Source of the DNA: Lactobacillus hamsteri DSM 5661 = JCM 6256
GTDB lineage: Bacteria; Bacillota; Bacilli; Lactobacillales; Lactobacillaceae
Assembly: GCF_000615445.1 (NCBI RefSeq)
Contig: NZ_BALY01000013.1
Span: 1 to 46,244 of the forward strand
Reading direction: 5' to 3'
Length of the DNA stretch: 46,244 nt
In this document: piece by piece, positions 6,711-14,850 of the stretch
Numbering within the stretch: position 1 is the first letter of the stretch
Layout of the letters: each line of letters opens with the position of its first letter
Notes under the pieces: model-generated
The model's input: the letters and a program-made list of their open reading frames with translations, nothing else
What the model was told of the DNA's origin: nothing
Databases searched by the model: none
Program-made: the position numbers and the translations under genes

Positions 6711-8576
6711 ATGGATAGATTAAAAAAGAAAATAAAAAAGACTTTTAATTCAATTAACACTAAATTGGCAGTTGTCTTCATGCTCATGCTTTTAGCAACA
6801 ATTGAAGTCATTGGAGCATATTTTACACGACAACTAGAACAGAATAATATTGAAAATTTTCAATCATCGATTCAAATTCCGCAAATTGTGACTAATCAAT
6901 TGTCAAATCAGTTGGCTAGAAACAATAAAAACACGGATGATCGTTTAAATGGAATTATTAACGATTACAGCAACAGTTCTTCAATTAGTGAAATTGTTGT
7001 TGTTGATAATAAGGATATTATTCGTGCTGTTTCGACGTTAAACGACAAAGGTCGAGTAGGCCAAAGAGTAAATAATACTGATGTTAAGCAGGTAACTTCA
7101 ACAGGACGGCAAGTTACAAAAGTAATTAATGATCATGGAACTAATTACATGATTCAGGTTTCTCCACTTAGCAGCGGCAATGGTTCAACTAACAATGTTG
7201 GAGCAATTTATGTGAGAGCAAATATGCAAAGCTTATTCAATGATTTGCGAAATACTTCATTTGCCTTCCTTGTTGCTTCATTAATTGCGGCTATTTTGGG
7301 AGCAATTTTGGCTTTAGTTATTTCACGAGCAATCACGCGTCCGATTGAAGAAATGCAGGAACAAGCCTTAAGCATCGCGGATGGAGATTATTCTAATCAG
7401 GTTAAAATTTATTCTAACGATGAATTAGGACAATTGGGTAAGGCGTTTAATACTTTATCAATTAGAATTGAACGTTCTCAAGAAGAATCCGACAGTGAAC
7501 GAAGACGACTGGACAGCGTTTTGTCACACATGACAGACGGTGTTTTAGCTACAGATCGTCACGGCAATGTTAGTGTTGTTAACCAAATGGCACTTAATTT
7601 CTTAAATACTAAAGAAAAAGATATTATCAATAAACCAATTAATGAAGTTTTAGGTCTAGATGAATCTGCCCAAGATCTTATTTCTAATCAAAAGGAAATT
7701 GTCGTAACTGTTAATGGTGGCACACGTGATGAAATGATTTTGCATGCTAGCTTTTCTTTAATTAAAAGAGTTACGGGCTTTGTTTCTGGTAGTGTTTGCG
7801 TTTTGCACGATGTTACTGAACAACAAAAGAATGAAAATTCACAGCGACAATTCGTTTCTAATGTTTCGCACGAGTTGAGAACGCCTTTAACTAGTTTGCG
7901 GGCTTATATTGATACCTTGAATGCCGGAGCCTGGAAAGATCCTGATATAGCGCCACAATTCTTGCAGGTTACGCAAGAAGAAACTGAGCGGATGATTCGA
8001 ATGATCAATGACCTTCTTAGCCTATCCAGAATGGACCGTGGTGTTTCCAAGATGGAGCCCGAACTTGTTAACATAAATGATTTCGTTGCCCATATTCTTA
8101 ATCGTTTTGACATGATTGTTAAAAACGACGAAAAGAACGGTAAAGATAAAAAGAAGAAATACACCATTAAAAGAGAACTAGGCAATCAAGCATTATGGGT
8201 TGAAATTGATACTGACAAGATGATGCAAGTAATTGATAATATCATGAACAATGCGATTAAATATTCTCCTGATGGTGGGGTAATCACTGTTCGTTTGGTT
8301 CAAAATCAAAATCATGTCATTTTAAGTATTTCTGATCAAGGCTTAGGTATTCCAAGAAAAGATTTGGATAAAATCTTTGATCGTTTCTACAGAGTTGACA
8401 AGGCACGTTCGCGTGCTCAAGGTGGTACAGGCTTAGGTTTGGCAATTGCCAAAGAAATTGTAGAAGCCCATCATGGAAAAATTTGGGCTGACAGTAGTGA
8501 AGGCAAAGGTTCTACCTTCTATATTTCATTGCCTTATGAACCAATGAGTGAGGAGGATGACTGGGATGAAGTTTAA
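6711..8576 (+). CDS. walK: Sensor histidine kinase WalK (VicK/YycG)
   Basis: 621 residues. Order of parts: membrane segment about 19-38, extracellular sensor domain about 40-180, second membrane segment about 183-206, HAMP domain, PAS domain about 260-370, HisKA with phospho-acceptor His387 in FVSNVSHELRTPL, and HATPase_c with the N box NNAIKYSPDGG, DQGLGIP and GGTGLGLAIAKEI. The layout of both an extracytoplasmic and an internal PAS domain is that of WalK proteins from low-GC Gram-positives. It autophosphorylates and transfers to WalR. The ribosome site is weak (GAAAG only), and with the hairpin upstream this suggests lower output than WalR. The gene is intact, unlike walH and htrA downstream. 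Confidence 0.97.
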   Translation: MDRLKKKIKKTFNSINTKLAVVFMLMLLATIEVIGAYFTRQLEQNNIENFQSSIQIPQIVTNQLSNQLARNNKNTDDRLNGIINDYSNSSSISEIVVVDNKDIIRAVSTLNDKGRVGQRVNNTDVKQVTSTGRQVTKVINDHGTNYMIQVSPLSSGNGSTNNVGAIYVRANMQSLFNDLRNTSFAFLVASLIAAILGAILALVISRAITRPIEEMQEQALSIADGDYSNQVKIYSNDELGQLGKAFNTLSIRIERSQEESDSERRRLDSVLSHMTDGVLATDRHGNVSVVNQMALNFLNTKEKDIINKPINEVLGLDESAQDLISNQKEIVVTVNGGTRDEMILHASFSLIKRVTGFVSGSVCVLHDVTEQQKNENSQRQFVSNVSHELRTPLTSLRAYIDTLNAGAWKDPDIAPQFLQVTQEETERMIRMINDLLSLSRMDRGVSKMEPELVNINDFVAHILNRFDMIVKNDEKNGKDKKKKYTIKRELGNQALWVEIDTDKMMQVIDNIMNNAIKYSPDGGVITVRLVQNQNHVILSISDQGLGIPRKDLDKIFDRFYRVDKARSRAQGGTGLGLAIAKEIVEAHHGKIWADSSEGKGSTFYISLPYEPMSEEDDWDEV

Positions 8577-9786
8577 ATTTAAATTCGGCAATTTTTTCCT
8601 ATTCCTAGGAACTGCACTTGCAATTATCTTGTCAATCGTGCTTTGGATTTTCATTATGACTAACGATCAACGCTTTAGTCATATTGATCAGCAACGCAGC
8701 TCAAGTGTTGATAAAGAACAGCTTAGAAACCGCAATACTAAGGATTTGTATGATTTATACATTCCTACTAATTCTTATGGTTTTAAAAACGGCAAAGTTT
8801 ATCGCCTATATGATTCTAAAAACAATCTACCATTTGAATTTTCTAAAGATTTAAAGAGAGCAAAGGTAGATAATGTTTCATCGGAAAAAAGCAATCAGTC
8901 CAGCTATGAACAGCTATTAAACAATCCTAATTTTATTCAACTTACTTATCCTGATGAAATTACTTTGAAGCTTTTTGGTGATTATAGTCGCGGAAAAAGT
9001 AATCGAGAGTTTAATAGGATTTTTATTCCTAGCTCAAATAAATGGATCTATTTAGGCGATGATGAAACTAATCAGCTTTATCGTGTAACGCTTAAAAATG
9101 GCAATTTCGATCGCTTGCGTAAGTATGCCAAGGATGCCAGCTACAATGATCAGGTTGAGTTTGTACGCTTGAAATCAGGATATTCAACTTTTTATAGTAA
9201 AGAAATCGATTGGAAGGTTTATAGCTATTTAACTAATCATCAATCAGATTCTTACTTTGTAAATCGTTTATTAGGTACTTCAGGAGTGTCCAGCCGAACT
9301 TCTAAAGATGGACAGACGACCTATTCGCTTAATTACTCTAATCGTTTAAGAGTTCCAAAAGCAGGCAAGAATCCTGAACACAATTATCTTTATACCAGTT
9401 ATGAAAAGGGCAAAATCCCTAGCACGACAAACCGTCTGCTTGATAGCGTCTACTATGTTCATAATTTGGGATTAACTGAGCAAGATTTGCGTTTCTTTGA
9501 TGCAGATAATAATAGCGTTAGTTATACGAACTATATTGAAGGAACTCCTGTATTTTTGAATCAACATGATGTACAAGTAAATACAACGTTTTCAACAGGA
9601 GCGGTTTCAATCGCTTTTAACAGCATCAATTTCCAAATTCCAATTCCATTCGATGGTCAAACTGAAAAGTTGGAATCTACTGGACAGATGATTAAGAACT
9701 TGCAAAATCATGGCATAAATAAAGATGATATTGAAAAAGTCTTAGTTGGCTTTAGAGTTGAAAAAGATAATAGCACGATAGCTTAA
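8566..9786 (+). CDS. walH: WalH (YycH), regulator of WalK; C-terminus lost by frameshift
   Basis: 406 residues as it reads. The start is the ATG at 8566 behind GAGGAGG, overlapping the end of walK by 11 bases. It has one N-terminal membrane segment (about 12-32) and a large extracellular domain, the layout of YycH, which acts on the WalK sensor. After the stop at 9784-9786, the next 120 bases still code, in the -1 frame, for a natural C-terminus (DSLINLIPTYYVKAYGEW and on) that ends with a TAA at 9903-9905, directly before walI. A one-base deletion near 9774-9778 therefore removes about 40 residues; restored, the protein would have about 446. This could be real or a sequencing error. Confidence 0.88.
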   Translation: MKFKFKFGNFFLFLGTALAIILSIVLWIFIMTNDQRFSHIDQQRSSSVDKEQLRNRNTKDLYDLYIPTNSYGFKNGKVYRLYDSKNNLPFEFSKDLKRAKVDNVSSEKSNQSSYEQLLNNPNFIQLTYPDEITLKLFGDYSRGKSNREFNRIFIPSSNKWIYLGDDETNQLYRVTLKNGNFDRLRKYAKDASYNDQVEFVRLKSGYSTFYSKEIDWKVYSYLTNHQSDSYFVNRLLGTSGVSSRTSKDGQTTYSLNYSNRLRVPKAGKNPEHNYLYTSYEKGKIPSTTNRLLDSVYYVHNLGLTEQDLRFFDADNNSVSYTNYIEGTPVFLNQHDVQVNTTFSTGAVSIAFNSINFQIPIPFDGQTEKLESTGQMIKNLQNHGINKDDIEKVLVGFRVEKDNSTIA

Positions 9787-9905
9787 TCAATTTGATTCCA
9801 ACTTATTACGTTAAGGCTTACGGTGAATGGAAGAGTGCTGGTGAATGGTCGAAACAAGATATGAGCGTTTATAAGACTGCAAAAACTGAAGGAGTGACAA
9901 AATAA

Positions 9906-10730
9906 ATGGATCATAAAAGAATTGAATGGTTATTTTTAATTGTCTTCCTGTTAATTGATATTTATCTTGGTATTGAAATTTTACGTTCACCCGTTAGCTT
10001 GTCTAATACAAACACTAATATGAATAATTCCAATATTCGTGTAGAAATGCGTGCGGATGGAATTGAACTACCTAATAATATTTCAACGTCTCAAGAATCA
10101 GGATATTATTTGGCTGCGAAAAATCGCGATTATTTATCTGATAAAATCTCATCACTTACCCAAGTGGATGCTTCTTATTCTAAGAGCACCAACACTTTAA
10201 CTGCTACACCCAAAGATGTGATTCAGCTTAAGGGTAATAAAAAAGATGTTTTGAAGCGGCTTGATATGTTTAAAAATGATTCGCGTAATGTTCCTTACGG
10301 GATGCAATTTAAATATGAAGCCAATATGTCAGGCGATGATAACTATACTTTCGTACAAACATCTGAATACGGCAGCATATATGACAATTCAGCCTTGCTT
10401 ACGATAAATGTTAAGGATCATATGATTGAAAACTACACGATGTCTTATATTGGGCCTGTTAGTCCGGTACGTGAACTTCAATCAACAATTTCACCTTGGC
10501 ATGCTGTCAGGGCAATGTATACTGATCGAGAATTAGCTAACAATTCTCGCGTTACTAAGGTAAAATTAGGCTATTCAAAATTAACTGAAGTTCGTGGCAG
10601 TACGATTTTGCTTCCAACTTGGTTAGTTTGGGTTGAAAATAAAACAACAAAGAATGTAACGCTAAAGCGAGTTAACGCTTATACGGCGCAAATGATTCAA
10701 ACCAATACGTCATATAATGTTGAAAAATAA
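9906..10730 (+). CDS. walI: WalI (YycI), regulator of WalK
   Basis: 274 residues, starting with ATG directly after the restored walH stop and behind GGAG. It has one N-terminal membrane anchor (about 8-26) and an extracellular domain, as in YycI, which forms a complex with YycH and the WalK sensor at the membrane. The N-terminus DHKRIEWLFLIVFLLIDIYL is typical of the family. The C-terminal part contains a YycI-like fold with LPTWLVWVENKT. The gene is intact. If walH truncation is real, the WalH-WalI pairing through their C-terminal domains may be affected. Confidence 0.92.
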   Translation: MDHKRIEWLFLIVFLLIDIYLGIEILRSPVSLSNTNTNMNNSNIRVEMRADGIELPNNISTSQESGYYLAAKNRDYLSDKISSLTQVDASYSKSTNTLTATPKDVIQLKGNKKDVLKRLDMFKNDSRNVPYGMQFKYEANMSGDDNYTFVQTSEYGSIYDNSALLTINVKDHMIENYTMSYIGPVSPVRELQSTISPWHAVRAMYTDRELANNSRVTKVKLGYSKLTEVRGSTILLPTWLVWVENKTTKNVTLKRVNAYTAQMIQTNTSYNVEK

Positions 10731-10741
10731 GAGGGATTTAC

Positions 10742-11539
10742 GTGCAGGTTTCTATTTTAGCTAGTGGTTCGACGGGCAATACAAGTTTAATTACTACCGG
10801 ACAGCATAAAATTTTAATGGATGCTGGCTTGTCTGGAAAAAAGACGAAGGCTTTGCTTGCCGAAGTTGGCGTAGATATTAATGATATTGATATGGCCTTT
10901 TTAAGTCATGATCATAGCGACCATAGTGCTGGCTTGGGTGTTTTAATGCGGCGTTATCCTAAAATTGACGCTTTTGCGAATACAGGAACGTGGGATTATT
11001 TGCTTGATACTAATAAAATTGGCAAACTTCCCGTTCAGCAGATGAACACGATTGAACCAGGTCAGACAAAGACTTTCGGTGATTTAGACGTAACGGCATT
11101 TGCGACTAGTCATGATGCGGCCGAACCACAATATTATGTTTTTGAAAGTGGTGGTAAACGCATTGCCTTTTTGACAGATACGGGCTACGTTTCGGAAAAG
11201 GTTGAAGGTACGATTAAGGACGCGGATGCATATATGATGGAATTTAATTACGATACAATGATGCTTCGTGATGGCCCGTATTCCTGGTCGCTTAAACAGC
11301 GAATTTTATCTGATGTTGGCCACTTGTCAAATGAAGAGGCAGGACAGGCGCTTGTCGATGTTGTGACGCCTAAAACCAAGCATATCTTTTTAGCTCATCG
11401 CAGCCAGCATAATAATACTGAGTATTTAGCTCATGAAACAGCTAAGGAAATGCTGGTGGAGGGGGATACTAATTTGGATTCTGACGTAAAGATCATTGAT
11501 ACAGAGCCGAATAAGCCGACGGATTTGATAAAAATTTAA
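10742..11539 (+). CDS. walJ: MBL-fold metallohydrolase WalJ (VicX/YycJ)
   Basis: 265 residues, starting with GTG behind GAGGG, 12 bases after walI. It is a metallo-beta-lactamase fold protein with the metal-binding motif SHDHSDHSAG (His56, His58, Asp60, His61), later histidine in ATSHDA, DTGY for the bridging aspartate, and HLSNEEAG and FLAHRSQHN near the end. The family is a cytoplasmic nuclease-like protein linked to cell-wall and chromosome processes; in other Firmicutes it is the usual member of the wal operon between walI and htrA. The biochemical substrate is not settled. Confidence 0.95.
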   Translation: MQVSILASGSTGNTSLITTGQHKILMDAGLSGKKTKALLAEVGVDINDIDMAFLSHDHSDHSAGLGVLMRRYPKIDAFANTGTWDYLLDTNKIGKLPVQQMNTIEPGQTKTFGDLDVTAFATSHDAAEPQYYVFESGGKRIAFLTDTGYVSEKVEGTIKDADAYMMEFNYDTMMLRDGPYSWSLKQRILSDVGHLSNEEAGQALVDVVTPKTKHIFLAHRSQHNNTEYLAHETAKEMLVEGDTNLDSDVKIIDTEPNKPTDLIKI

Positions 11540-11544
11540 TGAAT

Positions 11545-11588
11545 AAACATAAATGTTTCATACAAATTTCAAATTTTATCGGTATAGT
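11545..11588 (+). promoter_or_regulatory. Candidate htrA promoter with palindromic operator
   Basis: A perfect palindrome AAACATAAATGTTT (11545-11558) lies about 31 bases from its centre to a -10-like TATAGT (11583-11588). No good -35 box is present, so the palindrome overlaps where one would be. This suggests a separately regulated promoter for htrA. The binding protein is unknown. Confidence 0.45.
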
Positions 11589-11612
11589 TAATACAAACAA
11601 GGGGGATTGAAT

Positions 11613-12835
11613 ATGGAAAATAATTCAAACAATCAAAAACCAAGAAAAAACAATGGCATGATTGCTAAGACAGCTATTGTTGGTGTTGTAGCAGGTTTAA
11701 TCGGTGGTGGAATTTCTTACTATGGATTAGATCAATTAAATAATACGCAAGTTAATAACGACCAAGCGCAAACTTCAATTAGTTCAAACAGTGCTAAGGT
11801 TTCAAAAAATAGTGCTAAAAATAGTGGCACAATGACCACTGCTTACAATGATGTTAAAGGTGCTGTTGTTTCCGTAATTAATTTGAAGCGTCAACAATCA
11901 TCAACTCGAGCGATTTTTATGGCCTTTTTGGTGGTAGTGATGATAATAGCAGCAAGAAGAGCGATAAGCTTGAAACCTACAGTGAAGGTTCCGGCGTTGT
12001 TTACATGAAGTCAAACGGCAAGGGTTACATCGTAACTAACAATCACGTTGTTTCTGGCAGTGACGCTATCCAAGTTTTGCTTGCTAATGGTAAGACTGTA
12101 AATGCCAAAATTGTTGGTACAGATAGCGCAACTGACTTGGCAGTTCTTTCAATTGATGCGAAGTATGTAACTCAAACGGCTGAATTTGGCGATTCTAAGA
12201 GCTTACAAGCTGGTCAAAGCGTAATTGCCGTTGGTTCTCCACTTGGCAGCGAATACGCTTCTACGGTAACGCAAGGGATCATTTCAGCTCCAAGCAGAAC
12301 AATTACAACTTCATCAAACCAACAAACTGTAATTCAAACAGATGCGGCTATTAACCCAGGAAACTCCGGTGGTGCATTAGTTAACTCAGCTGGCCAAGTA
12401 ATTGGGATTAACTCAATGAAATTGTCACAATCTAGTGACGGAACTTCTGTAGAAGGTATGGGCTTTGCAATTCCATCTAACGAAGTTGTGACTATCGTTA
12501 ACCAATTAGTTAAGAATGGTAAGATTACTCGTCCACAACTTGGCATAAGAGTAATTGCATTAAATGGCATTCCATCTGCTTATAGAAGTCGTTTAGGTAT
12601 TCATTCAAGCTTGAAGAATGGCATTTATGTTGACTCAGTAAGCAAGAATGGTTCAGCTGCTCGTGCAGGTATGAAAGCCAAGGATGTTATTACTAAGGTT
12701 GACGGCAAATCAGTTTCTGATGTAGCTTCGTTACACAGTATCTTGTACAACCATAAAGTCGGTGATACCGTGAATGTAACTGTTAACAGAAATGGTAGAG
12801 ATATTACCATGAAGGTTAAGCTTGAAGGTAACTAA
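11613..12835 (+). pseudogene. htrA: HtrA/DegP-type serine protease, frameshifted
   Basis: The gene reads in two overlapping frames. The first part (start ATG at 11613, behind AGGGGG) has a short cytoplasmic N-terminus and a membrane anchor at about residues 20-42. The frame breaks near 11904-11912; the -1 frame then reads SDFYGLFGGSDDN and joins seamlessly to the protease. The protease part carries the catalytic triad His (TNNHVVSG), Asp (ATDLAVLSI) and Ser (NPGNSGGALV), and a C-terminal PDZ domain. A restored protein would have about 407 residues, normal for this family of surface quality-control proteases. As read, the active domain would only be made by internal initiation at 12005 without a ribosome site, so function is doubtful unless the indel is an error. 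Confidence 0.9.
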
Positions 12836-12857
12836 ACAAAATAATAGCAAAATTTTA

Positions 12858-12900
12858 AAGGCTCTGTGATGCGTGTTTCACGTATTTCAGAGTCTTTTTG
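12858..12900 (+). terminator. Terminator of the wal-htrA operon
   Basis: An imperfect stem GGCTCTG ... CAGAGTC with an inner CGTG/CACG pairing and a five-T tail (12893-12899), right after the htrA stop. Confidence 0.75.
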
Positions 12901-12981
12901 TTAACTATAAAAATGTGTAACATTAAAAAGTTCGGAAATTGCTGTTGTCAAGTTGAGTTAAAAACAGAAATCAACAGCACT

Positions 12982-13227
12982 TGTGGATAAAACTGTGGAT
13001 TGTGGATAACTTGAATAGAAAAACATATCGAAATCTGTGGATAAATTTAAAACTTTTTGTAATAAATAGTGAAGAAAAGTTAATTAAAACAAGCGTTCAT
13101 AGCTTTAAAATGGGGTTTTCACGCCTAAAGTTTGTGAAAAATCAGTACACTAAAGAAAATTGTGGGTAACTTTTTTCAATAATTTTTTAACCACAAGTTA
13201 TGCTACTGTTCATAAGTCTTAACCACA
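12982..13227. promoter_or_regulatory. DnaA-box cluster upstream of rlmH
   Basis: The ~450-base gap between htrA and rlmH holds no gene. It has three perfect DnaA boxes TGTGGATAA (12982-12990, 13001-13009, 13036-13044), a near match TGTGGGTAA (13161-13169), and two near matches in the opposite direction, TTAACCACA (13187-13195 and 13219-13227). A weaker TGTGGATTG lies at 12994-13002. The surrounding sequence is very AT-rich. The first two perfect boxes are 10 bases apart, close to one helical turn. This looks like a DnaA-binding locus rather than the main origin, because dnaA and dnaN are not here. Confidence 0.75.
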
Positions 13228-13286
13228 AAATGTTGAAAGAAAAAGTAAAGTGGAAACAATAATAATTAGGGAATAAAATAGACACT

Positions 13287-13766
13287 ATGAATATTAAGAT
13301 TGTTTGTGTAGGAAAACTAAAAGAAAAGTATTTTAAAGATGCGATTGCAGAATATGAAAAACGTTTGAGCAGATTCGCTAAGGTGAAGATTGTTCAAGTT
13401 CCGGATGAAAAGGCACCGGAAAAGTTGAGCGACGCGCAGGATGAACAAGTTAAAGAGATCGAAGGCAAGCGAATTCTAAGCAAAATTAAGGATAAGGAAT
13501 ACGTGTATGTAACTGCGATTAAAGGAAAACAACGCAGCAGCGAAGAATTTGCCAAAGAAATTGCGGATCTTGGAACTTATGGACATTCTGATATTACCTT
13601 TGTCATCGGCGGAAGCTTGGGGACAAGTGATGAAGTCAACAAGCGTGGGGATGATATGATTAGTTTTGGTAAGTTGACTATGCCTCACCAGCTCATGCGT
13701 GTTGTGCTTATTGAGCAGATCTATCGTGCATTTATGATTAATAGCGGCAGTCCGTATCATAAGTAA
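13287..13766 (+). CDS. rlmH: 23S rRNA (pseudouridine-1915-N3) methyltransferase RlmH
   Basis: 159 residues, the normal length. The SPOUT-fold protein begins [16 protein letters not shown], has the SAM-binding knot [14 protein letters not shown], and ends in the invariant [14 protein letters not shown]. It methylates the pseudouridine at position 1915 in helix 69 of 23S rRNA. The ribosome site is weak. In many Firmicutes this gene lies near oriC and close to the wal operon, as here. The gap before it is filled with DnaA boxes, which may tie its transcription to DnaA levels. Confidence 0.97.
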   Translation: MNIKIVCVGKLKEKYFKDAIAEYEKRLSRFAKVKIVQVPDEKAPEKLSDAQDEQVKEIEGKRILSKIKDKEYVYVTAIKGKQRSSEEFAKEIADLGTYGHSDITFVIGGSLGTSDEVNKRGDDMISFGKLTMPHQLMRVVLIEQIYRAFMINSGSPYHK

Positions 13767-13802
13767 AAAAGCGTTATCCATGTTGTGTGGATAATGCTTT
13801 TT
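13766..13802 (+). terminator. rlmH terminator that contains a perfect DnaA box
   Basis: GCGTTATCCA pairs with TGGATAATGC around a short loop, with A run before and T run after. The right arm includes the perfect DnaA box TGTGGATAA (13786-13794); the left arm has a partial one. Confidence 0.8.
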
Positions 13803-13817
13803 GTTTAATAATAAAAA

Positions 13818-13868
13818 ATCCCATATCTGGGATATATCGACAGATAATTCCAATGAATTAGTTACAAT
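13818..13868 (+). promoter_or_regulatory. Promoter of the Rgg-type regulator with palindromic operator
   Basis: The palindrome ATCCCATATCTGGGAT (13818-13833) is followed by a TACAAT -10 box at 13863-13868 with no recognisable -35 box. From palindrome centre to -10 start is 37.5 bases, exactly as at the SLAP gene promoter (14754-14803). Confidence 0.65.
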
Positions 13869-13899
13869 AAAACGGAATAGTAATATAGCGGTGAACTTT

Positions 13900-14746
13900 A
13901 TGTTAGGTGAAAAATTTCGAAAGCTTAGAAAAGCTAAAGGCATTAATATATATAAAGCTGCAGAAGGAATAACCTCTAAATCAAGCCTGCAACGTTGGGA
14001 AAACGGTCAGGGGGAAATGTCGATTGAAAAAGTAATGGCATTGCTTAAAAAAAGTTCATGTACAACCAGATGAATTTGTGAGAAGTTTAAATGATTTAAA
14101 AGTTTATACTAAAAATGTTACAGTTGCTTATCAAAATAATGATATAAACGAACTAAAAGATATGGCTAGTAATCTTTTGAATATTTATTATTTAGATCAT
14201 AAAAATAAGAAAGTATTTTTTCAAGCTGCCATAGCATGTAATTATTATATGGATTTTACTAATATAAATTTACTGAATAAAAATGATGTACTTCGTTTAA
14301 GAGCATACTTTTCATCCATAAAAAATTGGACAAGAGAAAATATCGTTATTTTTGGTAATGTACAATTGCTGTTAGATGGTGAATACGTTTATGCAACTGC
14401 CAGATCATTATTAAGTTGTTTGATAGATAATAAAAATGATGATGATTTTATTAATAAAATGGCTGTAACTAGTTTATTGAATGCAGTTTTTGTTTTGATA
14501 AAGAAAAAATCCATTAAGAAAGCTTGTAAACTTTTAACTCAAATTAAGCATTTGAAGTGTATTAATGAGCTTCATTTTAGTCAAATTCGTATAAAATATG
14601 CTGAGAAAGTTTTTTCTTGTATAAAAAGAAAAAATACGCAAGAAATGGATGATTTTTTAGCTGATTTAAAATCTATAGGTTTAATACAACAGGCAAATGA
14701 TTTTGCACTTGGATTTTCTCAAATGAAAAATATTTATGGTTTTTAA
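13900..14746 (+). pseudogene. Rgg/GadR/MutR-family transcriptional regulator, frameshifted
   Basis: Two frames together make one regulator of about 281 residues, the usual length. The N-terminal helix-turn-helix (MLGEKFRKLRKAKGINIYKA ... SSLQRWENGQGEMSIEKVMALLKK) runs from the ATG at 13900. A run of seven As (14047-14053) shifts the frame; with six As it would continue VHVQPDEFVRSLNDLKVY, the normal linker of this family. The C-terminal part (14078-14746) is the all-helical, TPR-like peptide-sensing domain. These regulators usually respond to short secreted peptides; I could not find such a peptide gene nearby. Palindromes flank the gene on both sides, pointing to autoregulation and control of the SLAP gene. 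The split form would probably be non-functional. Confidence 0.85.
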
Positions 14747-14753
14747 ATGTTAA

Positions 14754-14803
14754 TCCCATATATGGGAAGTTTTAATAATTGTATAAATTAAATAGATTAT
14801 AAT
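14754..14803 (+). promoter_or_regulatory. Promoter of the SLAP-domain gene with palindromic operator
   Basis: The 14-base perfect palindrome TCCCATATATGGGA (14754-14767) precedes a perfect TATAAT (14798-14803) with a poor -35 region, a typical activator-dependent layout. The centre-to--10 distance of 37.5 bases and the CCCATAT core match the promoter of the Rgg-type regulator upstream. Confidence 0.7.
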
Positions 14804-14850
14804 TTAAAATAAGGATTCATTTTTAATCAGATATAGAGAAGAGGATCTTT

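Noticed and set aside
12982-13227. Calling this the chromosome origin oriC
   Set aside because: DnaA boxes are present, but dnaA and dnaN are absent from the window and no clear unwinding element with 13-mer repeats was identified.
13476-13943. A 155-residue minus-strand reading frame
   Set aside because: It runs antisense through rlmH, its terminator and the regulator promoter, and has no recognisable domain or ribosome site.
9774-14053. Programmed ribosomal frameshifting in walH, htrA or the Rgg-type gene
   Set aside because: walH and htrA sites lack a slippery heptamer with downstream structure; at the Rgg-type gene an A7 tract exists but the needed shift is +1, and no known family member uses this.
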